From positions 806,001 to 870,000 of the forward strand of contig NZ_LS483431.1 of the NCBI RefSeq assembly GCF_900475935.1: a DNA stretch of 64,000 nt, in the 5' to 3' direction. Shown piece by piece: positions 17,026 through 24,983 of this stretch (its first letter is position 1; every line of letters begins with the position of its first letter). Below the pieces are notes generated by a model. The model searched no databases and had not been told where the DNA came from. It saw nothing but the letters and a program-made list of their open reading frames with translations. Position numbers and translations under genes: made by a program. Origin of the DNA: Campylobacter fetus subsp. fetus. GTDB lineage: Bacteria; Campylobacterota; Campylobacteria; Campylobacterales; Campylobacteraceae.

Positions 17026-18702
17026 ATGAAAAAATTAAATGGTTCACAGATGATAAGTGAAGCATTAAAGCACGAAGGAGTTAGTGTTGTTTTTGGCTAT
17101 CCTGGAGGAGCGGCTTTAAACATTTATGATGAAACATATAAGCAAGACTATTTTACTCATGTTTTGACTAGACATGAGCAAGCAGCAGTTCATGCTGCTG
17201 ATGGATATGCTAGAGCTTCTGGCAAGGTCGGTGTTGCTTTTGTTACAAGTGGTCCGGGTTTTACAAATGCCGTGACAGGTCTCGCTACTGCTTATGCCGA
17301 TTCGATTCCACTGGTGCTTATAAGCGGTCAAGTCCCGCTACCGCTCATAGGTACTGATGCTTTTCAGGAGATTGATGCGGTGGGAATTTCTCGCCCTTGT
17401 GTAAAACATAATTTTTTAGTTAAAACTATAGATGAACTTCCACGTATTTTAAAAGAAGCTTTTTATATAGCTAGAAGCGGACGTCCGGGCCCTGTTCATG
17501 TGGATATACCAAAAGACGTAACTGCGGCTATGGGCGATTTCAATTATCCAAGCGAGATAAAAATGCAAACCTATAAACCAAATGTAAAAGGTCATCCAAA
17601 TCAGATTAAAAAAGCGTGTGAGATAATATCAAAATCCAAAAAACCTATAGTTTATCTAGGCGGAGGTGCTATAAATAGTAATGCTGCGGATGAGGCTAGA
17701 AAATTTATTCATACTGCAAACATCCCGACTGTTGAAACCCTTATGGCTCTTGGAACTTTAAGAAGCGACGACGAGTTAAACTTAGGAATGGTCGGAATGC
17801 ATGGAAGTTACGCTGCAAATATGGCTTTAAGCGAAGCGGATTTGATTATCTGTTTTGGAGCTAGGTTTGATGATAGGGTAACTGGTAAGCTTAGTGAATT
17901 TGCAAAAAATGCAAAAGTTATACACGTAGATATAGATCCAAGCAGCATCGGAAAGATAGTGAATGCAGAGTATCCTATAGTAGGCGATCTAAAGAATGTT
18001 TTAATAGAATTAAATGATAAGATAAATATCTCAGAAGGCAGTTTTGATCCATGGATAGAGCAGATATCTATATATAAAAAACTTCATCCGCTTACATATA
18101 AAGACAGCGATGAGATTTTAAAACCGCAATGGGTTATTCAAAATTTAGCCAAAATAGCCGGAGATGACGCTGTTATAGCAACGGATGTCGGACAACATCA
18201 GATGTGGGTAGCGCAGTTTTATCCATTTACTCGTCCAAGGCAACTTCTTACTAGCGGCGGATTAGGAACTATGGGTTATGGACTTCCTGCTGCTATGGGC
18301 GCTGCATGGGCGGTTGATGTTCCTGTCGTAGCAGTTAGCGGAGATGGTGGATTTCTTATGAATATACAAGAATTAATGACTTTATCGGCAAATAAAAAAC
18401 GCGTTATAAATATAATTTTAAATAATAATTTTTTAGGAATGGTTCGTCAGTGGCAGACGTTTTTTTATGGTGAAAGATATTCAAATACGGATCTTAGCAT
18501 TCAGCCAGATTTTGTTAAAATTTGTGAGGGTTTTGGCGGAAAAGGTTTTGTTGTAAAAACTAAAGACGAGTTTAAAAATGCACTTAAAGAGGCTCTTAAA
18601 ATCGATACTGTAAGCGTTATAGAAGTTAAGATAGATAGATTTGAGAATGTTTTACCTATGGTTCCAGCCGGAGCTGCAATTTATAATATGATATTGGAGT
18701 AG
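17026..18702 (+). CDS. ilvI: Acetolactate synthase, large catalytic subunit
   Basis: ThDP-dependent first common enzyme of valine, leucine and isoleucine synthesis. The 558-aa protein has the N-terminal pyrimidine-binding domain (VFGYPGGAALNIYDE, then RHEQAAVHAADGYARASGK with the catalytic Glu at about 46), the central FAD/structural domain (ICFGARFDDRVTGKL, near 286) and the ThDP-binding motif GDGGFLMNIQEL...NNNFLGMVRQW (about 443-483). Length is normal. It is followed three bases later by ilvH, and its start has AAAGGTGGA upstream. Confidence 0.95.
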   Translation: MKKLNGSQMISEALKHEGVSVVFGYPGGAALNIYDETYKQDYFTHVLTRHEQAAVHAADGYARASGKVGVAFVTSGPGFTNAVTGLATAYADSIPLVLISGQVPLPLIGTDAFQEIDAVGISRPCVKHNFLVKTIDELPRILKEAFYIARSGRPGPVHVDIPKDVTAAMGDFNYPSEIKMQTYKPNVKGHPNQIKKACEIISKSKKPIVYLGGGAINSNAADEARKFIHTANIPTVETLMALGTLRSDDELNLGMVGMHGSYAANMALSEADLIICFGARFDDRVTGKLSEFAKNAKVIHVDIDPSSIGKIVNAEYPIVGDLKNVLIELNDKINISEGSFDPWIEQISIYKKLHPLTYKDSDEILKPQWVIQNLAKIAGDDAVIATDVGQHQMWVAQFYPFTRPRQLLTSGGLGTMGYGLPAAMGAAWAVDVPVVAVSGDGGFLMNIQELMTLSANKKRVINIILNNNFLGMVRQWQTFFYGERYSNTDLSIQPDFVKICEGFGGKGFVVKTKDEFKNALKEALKIDTVSVIEVKIDRFENVLPMVPAGAAIYNMILE

Positions 18703-18705
18703 GAG

Positions 18706-19167
18706 ATGAGAAGAGTTATATCGGCTATTGTTTTAAATGAACATGGCGTTTTAAGTCGTATTGCAGGGCTTTTTTCAGGGCGTGGATATAATATTGACTC
18801 GCTCACCGTAGCTCCAGTACCAGATAGTGAGTTTTCAAGAGTTACTATAGTGACTAGTGGTGATGAGAGGGTTTTTGAACAGATAGTAAAACAACTTCAT
18901 AAACTTATACCGACTTATAAAGTTATAGATAGCGGTGAGTTCGTAGAAAAAGAGATGGTTTTAGTAAAAATATCTTTAAATGAAAACTTTAGTGGATTAG
19001 ATCCTATATTAAAATCATATAACGGTATGGTTGCAAATGCAAATGAAAATTGCATCATAGTCATGGCGTGTGATAATGCTCAGCGAATTGACTGTTTTAT
19101 AAAAGTAATGAAAAAATATAACCCGATTCAAATAGTAAGAAGCGGATCGGTAATGATGGAAGTATGA
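18706..19167 (+). CDS. ilvH: Acetolactate synthase, small regulatory subunit
   Basis: ACT-domain subunit that activates IlvI and confers valine feedback inhibition. The 153-aa protein starts MRRVISAIVLNEHGVLSRIA, followed by GLFSGRGYNIDSLTVAPV, the standard ACT opening that binds valine, and has a C-terminal domain ending IQIVRSGSVMMEV. TAGGAG precedes its ATG; it begins three bases after ilvI and its stop overlaps the lpxD start region. Confidence 0.95.
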   Translation: MRRVISAIVLNEHGVLSRIAGLFSGRGYNIDSLTVAPVPDSEFSRVTIVTSGDERVFEQIVKQLHKLIPTYKVIDSGEFVEKEMVLVKISLNENFSGLDPILKSYNGMVANANENCIIVMACDNAQRIDCFIKVMKKYNPIQIVRSGSVMMEV

Positions 19168-20114
19168 TGAGATTAAGTGAAATTTATAAGATTTTAAATT
19201 TAGAGTTTGTAGGCGCCGATATGGAAATTTCGGCTCTAAATTCTCTTGGAAGAGCTAATGTAGATGAGCTTAGTTATTGCGATAGCGAAAAAAATAGTAA
19301 ATTTATAGATGAAAGCAGAGCGGGAGCTATTTTAGTAACTTCAAATTTAGCAAATTTAGTAAAAAGTAGAGCCGTAATAGTAGAAAATCCGCACCTTGCT
19401 TTTGCTATTTTATCAAAAACGTTTTCTAAGCCTCTATTTTATCCAAAATCCCCAGCTGTGATAGATGAAAGTGTTACTATAATGCCAAATGTATATATAG
19501 GTAACAATGTAAAAATAGAATCTAGAAGTATCATCATGGCAGGAGCTTATATAGGAGATAACGTAACCATAGGACAAGACTGCATAATTCATCCAAATGT
19601 TGTAATATATAATGATTGCAAGATAGGAAATGAGTGCCATATAAATGCTAATGCGGTTATAGGAAGTGATGGTTTTGGATATGCTCATACAAAAACCGGT
19701 GAGCATATAAAAATTTATCATAATGGCTGGGTAGAATTAGAAGATAATGTAGAAATAGGAGCTTGCACAACTATAGATAGAGGCGTTTTTGAGCCGACTA
19801 TTGTTAAAAAATATAGCAAAATAGATAATCTAGTTCAAATCGGTCATAATTGCGAGATCGGTTTTGGTTGCATTATCGTAAGTCAAACGGGTCTTGCTGG
19901 AAGCACGAAACTCGGACGAAATGTTGTTATGGGAGGACAAAGCGGTACTGCCGGTCACTTAAAAATAGGAGATTTTGCTCAAATAGCAGGTCGCGGCGCT
20001 GTTAGCAAAGATTTAGAACCGGGAAAAAACTATGCAGGATATCCTATAATGGAGTTGAAAGAGTGGTTTAAACTTCAGGCTAAATTTTTAAAAGAGTTTG
20101 GAGTAAAAAGATGA
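19164..20114 (+). CDS. lpxD: UDP-3-O-acylglucosamine N-acyltransferase LpxD
   Basis: Adds the second acyl chain in lipid A synthesis. The 316-aa protein has the N-terminal uridine-binding domain (1-about 95, with LGRANVDELSYCDSEKNSKF), a left-handed beta-helix of hexapeptide repeats (about 100-270: NVYIGNNVKIESRSIIM, VTIGQDCIIHPNVVIYND) with the catalytic His segment LVQIGHNCEIGFG, and a C-terminal helix. Two adjacent ATGs (19164, 19167) overlap the ilvH stop; the second has better spacing from GGAAG. lpxD coupled to ilvIH is also the C. jejuni order as I remember it. Confidence 0.93.
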   Translation: MMRLSEIYKILNLEFVGADMEISALNSLGRANVDELSYCDSEKNSKFIDESRAGAILVTSNLANLVKSRAVIVENPHLAFAILSKTFSKPLFYPKSPAVIDESVTIMPNVYIGNNVKIESRSIIMAGAYIGDNVTIGQDCIIHPNVVIYNDCKIGNECHINANAVIGSDGFGYAHTKTGEHIKIYHNGWVELEDNVEIGACTTIDRGVFEPTIVKKYSKIDNLVQIGHNCEIGFGCIIVSQTGLAGSTKLGRNVVMGGQSGTAGHLKIGDFAQIAGRGAVSKDLEPGKNYAGYPIMELKEWFKLQAKFLKEFGVKR

Positions 20115-20338
20115 CAAATGCTAAATTAGAAAAAGTTATTGCATTAGAGGGCACCAAAAAAGGATCTATTTTGGTAGCTCACATCGATGAGCCTTATGGA
20201 AAAGACTCAAAGCCTATTATAAGTATAGGAGTTAGTTTGAAAGGCGATAATGAGCCAGACTGGAAAGTACATATACCTTATGAAAATTTAGACGAACTTA
20301 TAGATGTTTTAAATGAGATTAAAAAAGCAAAAGATTAG
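20111..20338 (+). CDS. Conserved small hypothetical protein
   Basis: Unrecognised 75-aa acidic protein, probably cytoplasmic, without signal peptide or membrane segment. It reads as a small alpha/beta domain: strands around KVIALEGTKKGSILVAHI and PIISIGVSLKGD, a WKVHIPYENLDELIDVL segment and a charged C-terminal helix. It overlaps lpxD by four bases (ATGA), so it is translated with it. No function is proposed. Confidence 0.65.
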   Translation: MTNAKLEKVIALEGTKKGSILVAHIDEPYGKDSKPIISIGVSLKGDNEPDWKVHIPYENLDELIDVLNEIKKAKD

Positions 20339-20352
20339 CTCTTTGCTTTTTT
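20321..20352. terminator. Bidirectional terminator shared by the lpxD unit and the DedA gene
   Basis: AAAAAAGCAAA (20321-20331) and TTTGCTTTTTT (20342-20352) form an 11-bp stem with a 10-base loop. The stem overlaps the last codons of both convergent genes, which themselves overlap by 4 bases. Confidence 0.75.
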
Positions 20353-20943
20353 CTTCTTTTGGATATAGATATATGCAGCCGTAATCATCGCTACTACTAT
20401 GAGAAGCACTATTATTATAGTATGTAAGTATTCAGCGATAAGCTCTTTTTGATCACCTAAAAAATATCCGATAGCTATCAAAATCGCTACCCAAATGCCG
20501 GCTCCTAAAGTAGTAAAAATACAAAATCTAAGAATATTCATTTTAGCTAGCCCGGCAGGAAGACTTATATACTGCCTTATGCCCGGTATCAATCTGCAGT
20601 TAAATGTTGAAATTTCTCCGTATTTATTAAAGAAATTTTCAAATTTATCCATTTTTTCATCTGTTATTCCTACGTATTTTCCATATGTTTGTATAAAACT
20701 TCTACCGAAAAAGAAACATAAATAGTAGTTAAATAAAGCTCCGGCTAAGCTGCCAAAGGCTCCGGCTAAGAAAGCTAGAGTAACACTCATTTCGCCTTTA
20801 TATACAAGATAGCCAGCAGGTATCATCACGACTTCGCTCGGAAATGGAAAAAAACTACTCTCAAGAGCCATTAGTAAAAATATACCTATATAACCCCAAT
20901 CAGCGACTAGATCAACTAGAAAATTTATAATATCGCTTAGCAC
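20335..20943 (-). CDS. DedA-family membrane protein
   Basis: Inner-membrane protein of 202 aa. It has the DedA signature: GYIGIFLLMALESSFFPFPSEVVMIPAGYL (about 17-46), with the family Glu in a proline-rich re-entrant loop, GSLAGALFNYYLCFFFGRSF, and the RLIPGIRQYISLPAGLAKMN loop (about 117-136) with the Arg residues important in this family. Members act in membrane lipid carrier recycling and proton-dependent homeostasis; the exact substrate here is unknown. It ends in a Lys-rich tail (IQKKKKAKS). Single gene, convergent with lpxD. Confidence 0.88.
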   Translation of the reverse strand: MLSDIINFLVDLVADWGYIGIFLLMALESSFFPFPSEVVMIPAGYLVYKGEMSVTLAFLAGAFGSLAGALFNYYLCFFFGRSFIQTYGKYVGITDEKMDKFENFFNKYGEISTFNCRLIPGIRQYISLPAGLAKMNILRFCIFTTLGAGIWVAILIAIGYFLGDQKELIAEYLHTIIIVLLIVVAMITAAYIYIQKKKKAKS

Positions 20944-21052
20944 TTATATCCTTTAATAAAAATGTGTATTTTAGCAACATATGGTAAATGTTTATCGTTT
21001 AATTATTTAAATTTATTTGCTATTTAAGTGTTTTTATATCATAATACTAGTT

Positions 21053-21883
21053 ATGAATACATATATTAACGAACTTATAAACTTAGGCTTTAAAGAGGAT
21101 TTAAGTGGTAGCGGAGATATCACTAGTTTAGCTATTTTTAATGATGAAAAAGATAGTTTTTATTTGATTTGTAAATCTGATGGTGTGCTTTGCGGTATAG
21201 ATATATTTAAAAAAGTTTTTAAATTTATAGATGAAAATATCTCTGTGGAACTGTATTTCAAAGACGGTGATGCGATAAAATACGCAGATATGGTAGCAAA
21301 AGTATCAGGAAGCGTGATAAACATTTTACAAGCCGAAAGAGTAGCCATAAATTTCATAAGCTATCTCTCTGGCATAGCTACAAAAACCTCTATTTTCGTA
21401 AAAGAATCCAAAGGCAATGTAAAAATACTAGACACTAGAAAAACGCTTCCTGCTTATAGAATGTTAGCAAAATACGCCGTAAAATGCGGCGGCGGAGAAA
21501 ATCATAGAATAGGGCTATACGATATGATTTTAATCAAAGACAATCATATAGACGCAGCAGGAGGCATCACTAACGCGGTTACTAAAATACGCCAAAAATA
21601 TGGAAATAAATTTAAAATAGAAGTAGAAACAAGAAGTTTAAATGAAGTAAAAGAGGCTTTAAATTTAGGTATAGATATGATTATGTTTGATAATATGAGT
21701 TTAGAAATGATGAGAGAGGCTGTTAAAATTGTATCTCAAAAAGCCTTTATAGAAGCTTCTGGAAATATGAGTTTAGATAAGATAAAAAAGCTTGCAGATT
21801 GTGGTATAGACGCTATTTCTTTTGGTGAACTAACACATAGCGTTAAAGCTTTTGATTTTTCTTTGAAAAAAGAACTCATATAA
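21053..21883 (+). CDS. nadC: Nicotinate-nucleotide pyrophosphorylase (carboxylating)
   Basis: Quinolinate phosphoribosyltransferase of de novo NAD synthesis. The protein of about 276 aa has the N-terminal sandwich domain (KEDLSGSGDITSLAIF) and the barrel with KILDTRKTLPAYRMLAKYAV, CGGGENHRIGLYDMILIKDNH, KIEVETRSLNEV and DMIMFDNMS, all typical NadC active-site segments. I chose the ATG at 21053 rather than the in-frame TTG at 21017, because homology begins MNTYINELINLGFKEDL and the extra 12 residues are hydrophobic and atypical. No nadA or nadB adjoins it. Confidence 0.93.
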   Translation: MNTYINELINLGFKEDLSGSGDITSLAIFNDEKDSFYLICKSDGVLCGIDIFKKVFKFIDENISVELYFKDGDAIKYADMVAKVSGSVINILQAERVAINFISYLSGIATKTSIFVKESKGNVKILDTRKTLPAYRMLAKYAVKCGGGENHRIGLYDMILIKDNHIDAAGGITNAVTKIRQKYGNKFKIEVETRSLNEVKEALNLGIDMIMFDNMSLEMMREAVKIVSQKAFIEASGNMSLDKIKKLADCGIDAISFGELTHSVKAFDFSLKKELI

Positions 21884-22082
21884 AATAAATCAAATTTAAG
21901 TCTTATAAAAGTCAATAATACACTCAAAATAAATACTCAAAGGCTTCAAAATATTACTAGCATCGCGTAATTATGATATTTTATTTACAATTGTATTTTA
22001 GATAGTCTTGTTTATGGATAATCTATTTTTTAGTAAAAAAATTGTATAATCTACGCAATTTTTTTAAATTTTTGGAGCGGGT

Positions 22083-22913
22083 GTGAATTATATTTTAAAA
22101 ATTGATTGTTATGATGAAAAGGGTCTAATACTAAGAGTTAGCGAGATAGTTTTTAAAAATGGTCTAAATTATGTTAGTACAAGTGAGTTTGTTGATCATG
22201 AAAATGAACGATTTTATATGCGTGCTGTGATGGTGGGCGATATAAATGTTTGTGAGTTTAAGAATACATTAAGTGCTTTTTTACCTAAAGATGCGATTAT
22301 ATTTTGTGAAGAGATAACTAAAAAAGATGTTGTTGTACTAGCTACAAAAGAGAGCCACTGCTTAGGAGATTTACTGATAAAACATAGTAGCGGTGAGTTA
22401 AACGCAAACATTCTTGCAGTCATAGCAAATCACGACACTCTGAGACCTCTTACTGAAAAATTTGATATTCCTTTTCATTTTGTTAGTTCAGATGGAATTA
22501 GCAGAGAAGAACATGAAAATTTAGTTTTAAACGAATTGAAAAAATACAAATTTAATTATATGATTTTAGCAAAATATATGCGAATTCTAAGCTCGAATTT
22601 CGTAAAAAATTATCCTAAAAAAATTATAAATATTCATCACTCATTTTTACCGGCTTTTATAGGAGCAAATCCTTATAAACAGGCTCATGAAAGAGGAGTA
22701 AAGATCATCGGAGCAACGGCTCATTTTGTTACTAATGATCTTGATGAAGGACCTATCATTACTCAAGATGTTGTAAGAGTAAATCATGAAATGAGCTGGC
22801 GTGATATGCAAAGAGCAGGTAAAAATGTAGAAAAAGTCGTACTTTCAAATGCGCTTGATCTTGTTTTTGATGAGAGGGTTTTTGTTTATAAAAATAAAAC
22901 GGTGATTTTTTAG
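22083..22913 (+). CDS. purU: Formyltetrahydrofolate deformylase
   Basis: Releases formate from 10-formyl-THF, balancing one-carbon units and supplying formate. The 276-aa protein has an N-terminal ACT domain (about 1-80, LKIDCYDEKGLILRVSEIV) and a formyltransferase-fold domain with VIANHDTLRPLTEKFDIPF, the catalytic INIHHSFLPAFIGANPYKQA and TNDLDEGPIITQDVVRV. GTG start with GGAG five bases upstream. The next gene begins directly at its stop codon. Confidence 0.93.
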   Translation: MNYILKIDCYDEKGLILRVSEIVFKNGLNYVSTSEFVDHENERFYMRAVMVGDINVCEFKNTLSAFLPKDAIIFCEEITKKDVVVLATKESHCLGDLLIKHSSGELNANILAVIANHDTLRPLTEKFDIPFHFVSSDGISREEHENLVLNELKKYKFNYMILAKYMRILSSNFVKNYPKKIINIHHSFLPAFIGANPYKQAHERGVKIIGATAHFVTNDLDEGPIITQDVVRVNHEMSWRDMQRAGKNVEKVVLSNALDLVFDERVFVYKNKTVIF

Positions 22914-23402
22914 ATGTTTGATATAGTTTTGGTTCGACCAGAAATTCATACGAATACCGGAAGCATAGGAAGAATGTGCGTGAATTCAGGTTGCAGACTT
23001 CATCTTATAAAGCCGCTTGGATTTATGCTTGATGATAAGCATTTAAAGCGTGCCGGGCTTGATTATTGGGATAAATTGGATCTTGTTATTTGGGAGAGTT
23101 TGGATGATTTTTTAACTCAAAATATCAAATTTAAAGATAGATTTTTCTTTGCTACTACTAAAACAAATAGGCTCTATTTTAACACTAAATTCCAAAAAGG
23201 AGATTTTCTATTTTTTGGTGCCGAGGGATCTGGATTGCCGCTTGATTTAATGAAAATAAAAAAAGAAAACTGTATCACGATACCGATGAGCGGTGATGGA
23301 AGAAGTTTAAATTTAGCTACTAGCGTAGGAATTATAACTTATGAAGCGATACGCCAAAATATAAACGAGTTTAATTTTAGGGATGAAATTTGCGAGTTTT
23401 AA
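22914..23402 (+). CDS. trmL: tRNA (cytidine/uridine-34 2'-O)-methyltransferase TrmL
   Basis: SPOUT (trefoil-knot) methyltransferase of 162 aa that modifies the wobble base of certain leucine tRNAs. It shows motif 1 (NTGSIGRMCVNSGCRLHLI, about 14-32), LKRAGLDYWDKLDL, motif 2 (FFGAEGSGLP, about 102-111) and motif 3 (ITIPMSGDGRSLNLATSVGI, about 122-141). No N-terminal RNA-binding extension, as expected for TrmL. It begins immediately after the purU stop and overlaps the next gene by 13 bases. Confidence 0.92.
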   Translation: MFDIVLVRPEIHTNTGSIGRMCVNSGCRLHLIKPLGFMLDDKHLKRAGLDYWDKLDLVIWESLDDFLTQNIKFKDRFFFATTKTNRLYFNTKFQKGDFLFFGAEGSGLPLDLMKIKKENCITIPMSGDGRSLNLATSVGIITYEAIRQNINEFNFRDEICEF

Positions 23403-24685
23403 TCCTACTTTTTATAGCTATTTTTTCTATTTCAGCTGAACTTAAGATAGCGACTTATAACGTAGAAAATCTTTTTGATGATAATATAGACGGGAGCGAA
23501 TATAAAGATTTCAAAGATGGAACATGGAATACGGCTAAATATATTCAAAAATTAAATAATATTTCGCGAGTGATAAAAGCGCTAGATGCGGATTTTATTT
23601 CTGTATTAGAGATAGAAAATAGCTCTGTTTTAAAGCAGTTGGCTATGAAAAGCGGGTATAAATTTTATGAGTTTGCTACAAATAAAAATGCTCCCGTAGG
23701 ACTTGGAGTAATGTCGAAATATCCTATTTTAAGTAGCCGAAAAATCGTAATTCCAAATTTAAAAACCAGACCTATTTTAGTAAGCGAGATAAGTTTTGGA
23801 GGTGAGACAATAAAGTTTTTCTCAACTCATTTCCCGGCAGCAAAAAATAGTTTAAAAGATAGAAAAACAGCTGCAAATACTATGATAAAAGCAGTCGAAA
23901 ATGAAAAAAACAGTATAATTTTAGGCGACTTAAATAGTAATTATGGATATGGATTTTTGCTAAATGATTTAAACGGAGAATTTAAAAATCTCTGGGAATT
24001 TGTAGGAAACAGAGATAGAAGTTCATATAAAAAAGGTGGCGCTATAGATCACATAATGCTTCAAAATAGCTTTTTTAACGGAAATATTAGATACAAAAAC
24101 TCTAGTTTTGGCGTATTCAAGCCAAGTTTTTTATCTAGCGGGAAGTTTTCCGATCATTACGCTATTTATGCGGTATTAACTTCAGAATTTAGAGATTCAC
24201 CCGTTTTAAAAAAAAGTATAGATGAAATTTATGCAGTGAGCGATGAGAGGGCAGAGGTCGTCGGAGTAGTTATTTACGTTGATAAATTCGGTTATATTTT
24301 GGCTGATAAAAGTAGAAGAGGTATATACGTATATGAAAAAAATCCAAAACTTCCACTTGGCACGAAGGTTGAAGCTATAGTAAATAAAACAGATCTTTAT
24401 AAAGGAAATATGCAGATTTCTAGCATATCGTATAAAAACGTAGATACTGCTTTTGATACTGATATAAGCAAATTTATGATAAGTCAAGATGAGATAAAAA
24501 GCGCTAGGAGCGGCGATGTTGTTTCAAATTTGAAAATAGATGTAAAAGATGGTTTTACATCTATCAACGGTGAGAAATTAAGAGTATTTAGTCGCTCTAA
24601 AAAGATAAAAAACGGGCAAAATTTAGTTTATAAAAATGCGTTAGTTTGGAGTTATAAAGGCGAGAAGGAGCTTGTTGTTGAGTGA
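23390..24685 (+). CDS. Secreted endonuclease/exonuclease/phosphatase-family protein
   Basis: Predicted exported DNase I-fold protein of 431 aa. A short signal peptide (about 1-17) precedes the EEP domain: LKIATYNVENLFDD (18-31), Glu in VLEIENSS, THFPAAKNSLKDRKTA, ILGDLNSNYG (about 177), GGAIDHIML and FSDHYAIYAVL (catalytic His, about 258). After about residue 275 comes an OB-like domain (VVIYVDKFGYILADKSRRGIYVYE) as seen in predicted extracellular nucleases. It starts with TTG inside trmL, 13 bases before the trmL stop. Its role could be nutrient acquisition from DNA or RNA; this is inferred. Confidence 0.8.
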   Translation: MRVLILLFIAIFSISAELKIATYNVENLFDDNIDGSEYKDFKDGTWNTAKYIQKLNNISRVIKALDADFISVLEIENSSVLKQLAMKSGYKFYEFATNKNAPVGLGVMSKYPILSSRKIVIPNLKTRPILVSEISFGGETIKFFSTHFPAAKNSLKDRKTAANTMIKAVENEKNSIILGDLNSNYGYGFLLNDLNGEFKNLWEFVGNRDRSSYKKGGAIDHIMLQNSFFNGNIRYKNSSFGVFKPSFLSSGKFSDHYAIYAVLTSEFRDSPVLKKSIDEIYAVSDERAEVVGVVIYVDKFGYILADKSRRGIYVYEKNPKLPLGTKVEAIVNKTDLYKGNMQISSISYKNVDTAFDTDISKFMISQDEIKSARSGDVVSNLKIDVKDGFTSINGEKLRVFSRSKKIKNGQNLVYKNALVWSYKGEKELVVE

Positions 24686-24860
24686 TTTTTTTAATTTTTT
24701 AGTTTGGGTTTTGCTTGTATTTTTGATATTTGTTTTAGTTGTAGGATTTAATCGTCAAATGATGGAAAAAAATCGTCTCAGAGATGAACAAATAGCAAAA
24801 AGGAAAGAAGCAAAAGGTAAAAATGAAGATAAAGTAGATGATAATAACTCATCAAATTAG
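24672..24860 (+). CDS. Small single-span membrane protein
   Basis: Unrecognised protein of up to 62 aa: one strong membrane helix (FFNFLVWVLLVFLIFVLVVGF, about 6-26) followed by a long charged tail (QMMEKNRLRDEQIAKRKEAK, ending in D/N/S residues). Start is uncertain: only TTG codons are available at 24672, 24675 and nearby, within the end of the nuclease gene. The topology predicts a bitopic inner-membrane protein with a cytoplasmic tail. It lies just before glyS but is separated from it by 123 bases. Confidence 0.5.
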   Translation: MLLSDFFNFLVWVLLVFLIFVLVVGFNRQMMEKNRLRDEQIAKRKEAKGKNEDKVDDNNSSN

Positions 24861-24983
24861 TTAAATATAGTTAAAACAGAGTTATTTTATGAAAATATCA
24901 ACTTTTGTTTGTTTGGGTTTAAAAGCTTGTTACTAAAATAGGCTGATATTGTCTCAGAAGTTAAGATAATAAGGAGAAAAAAG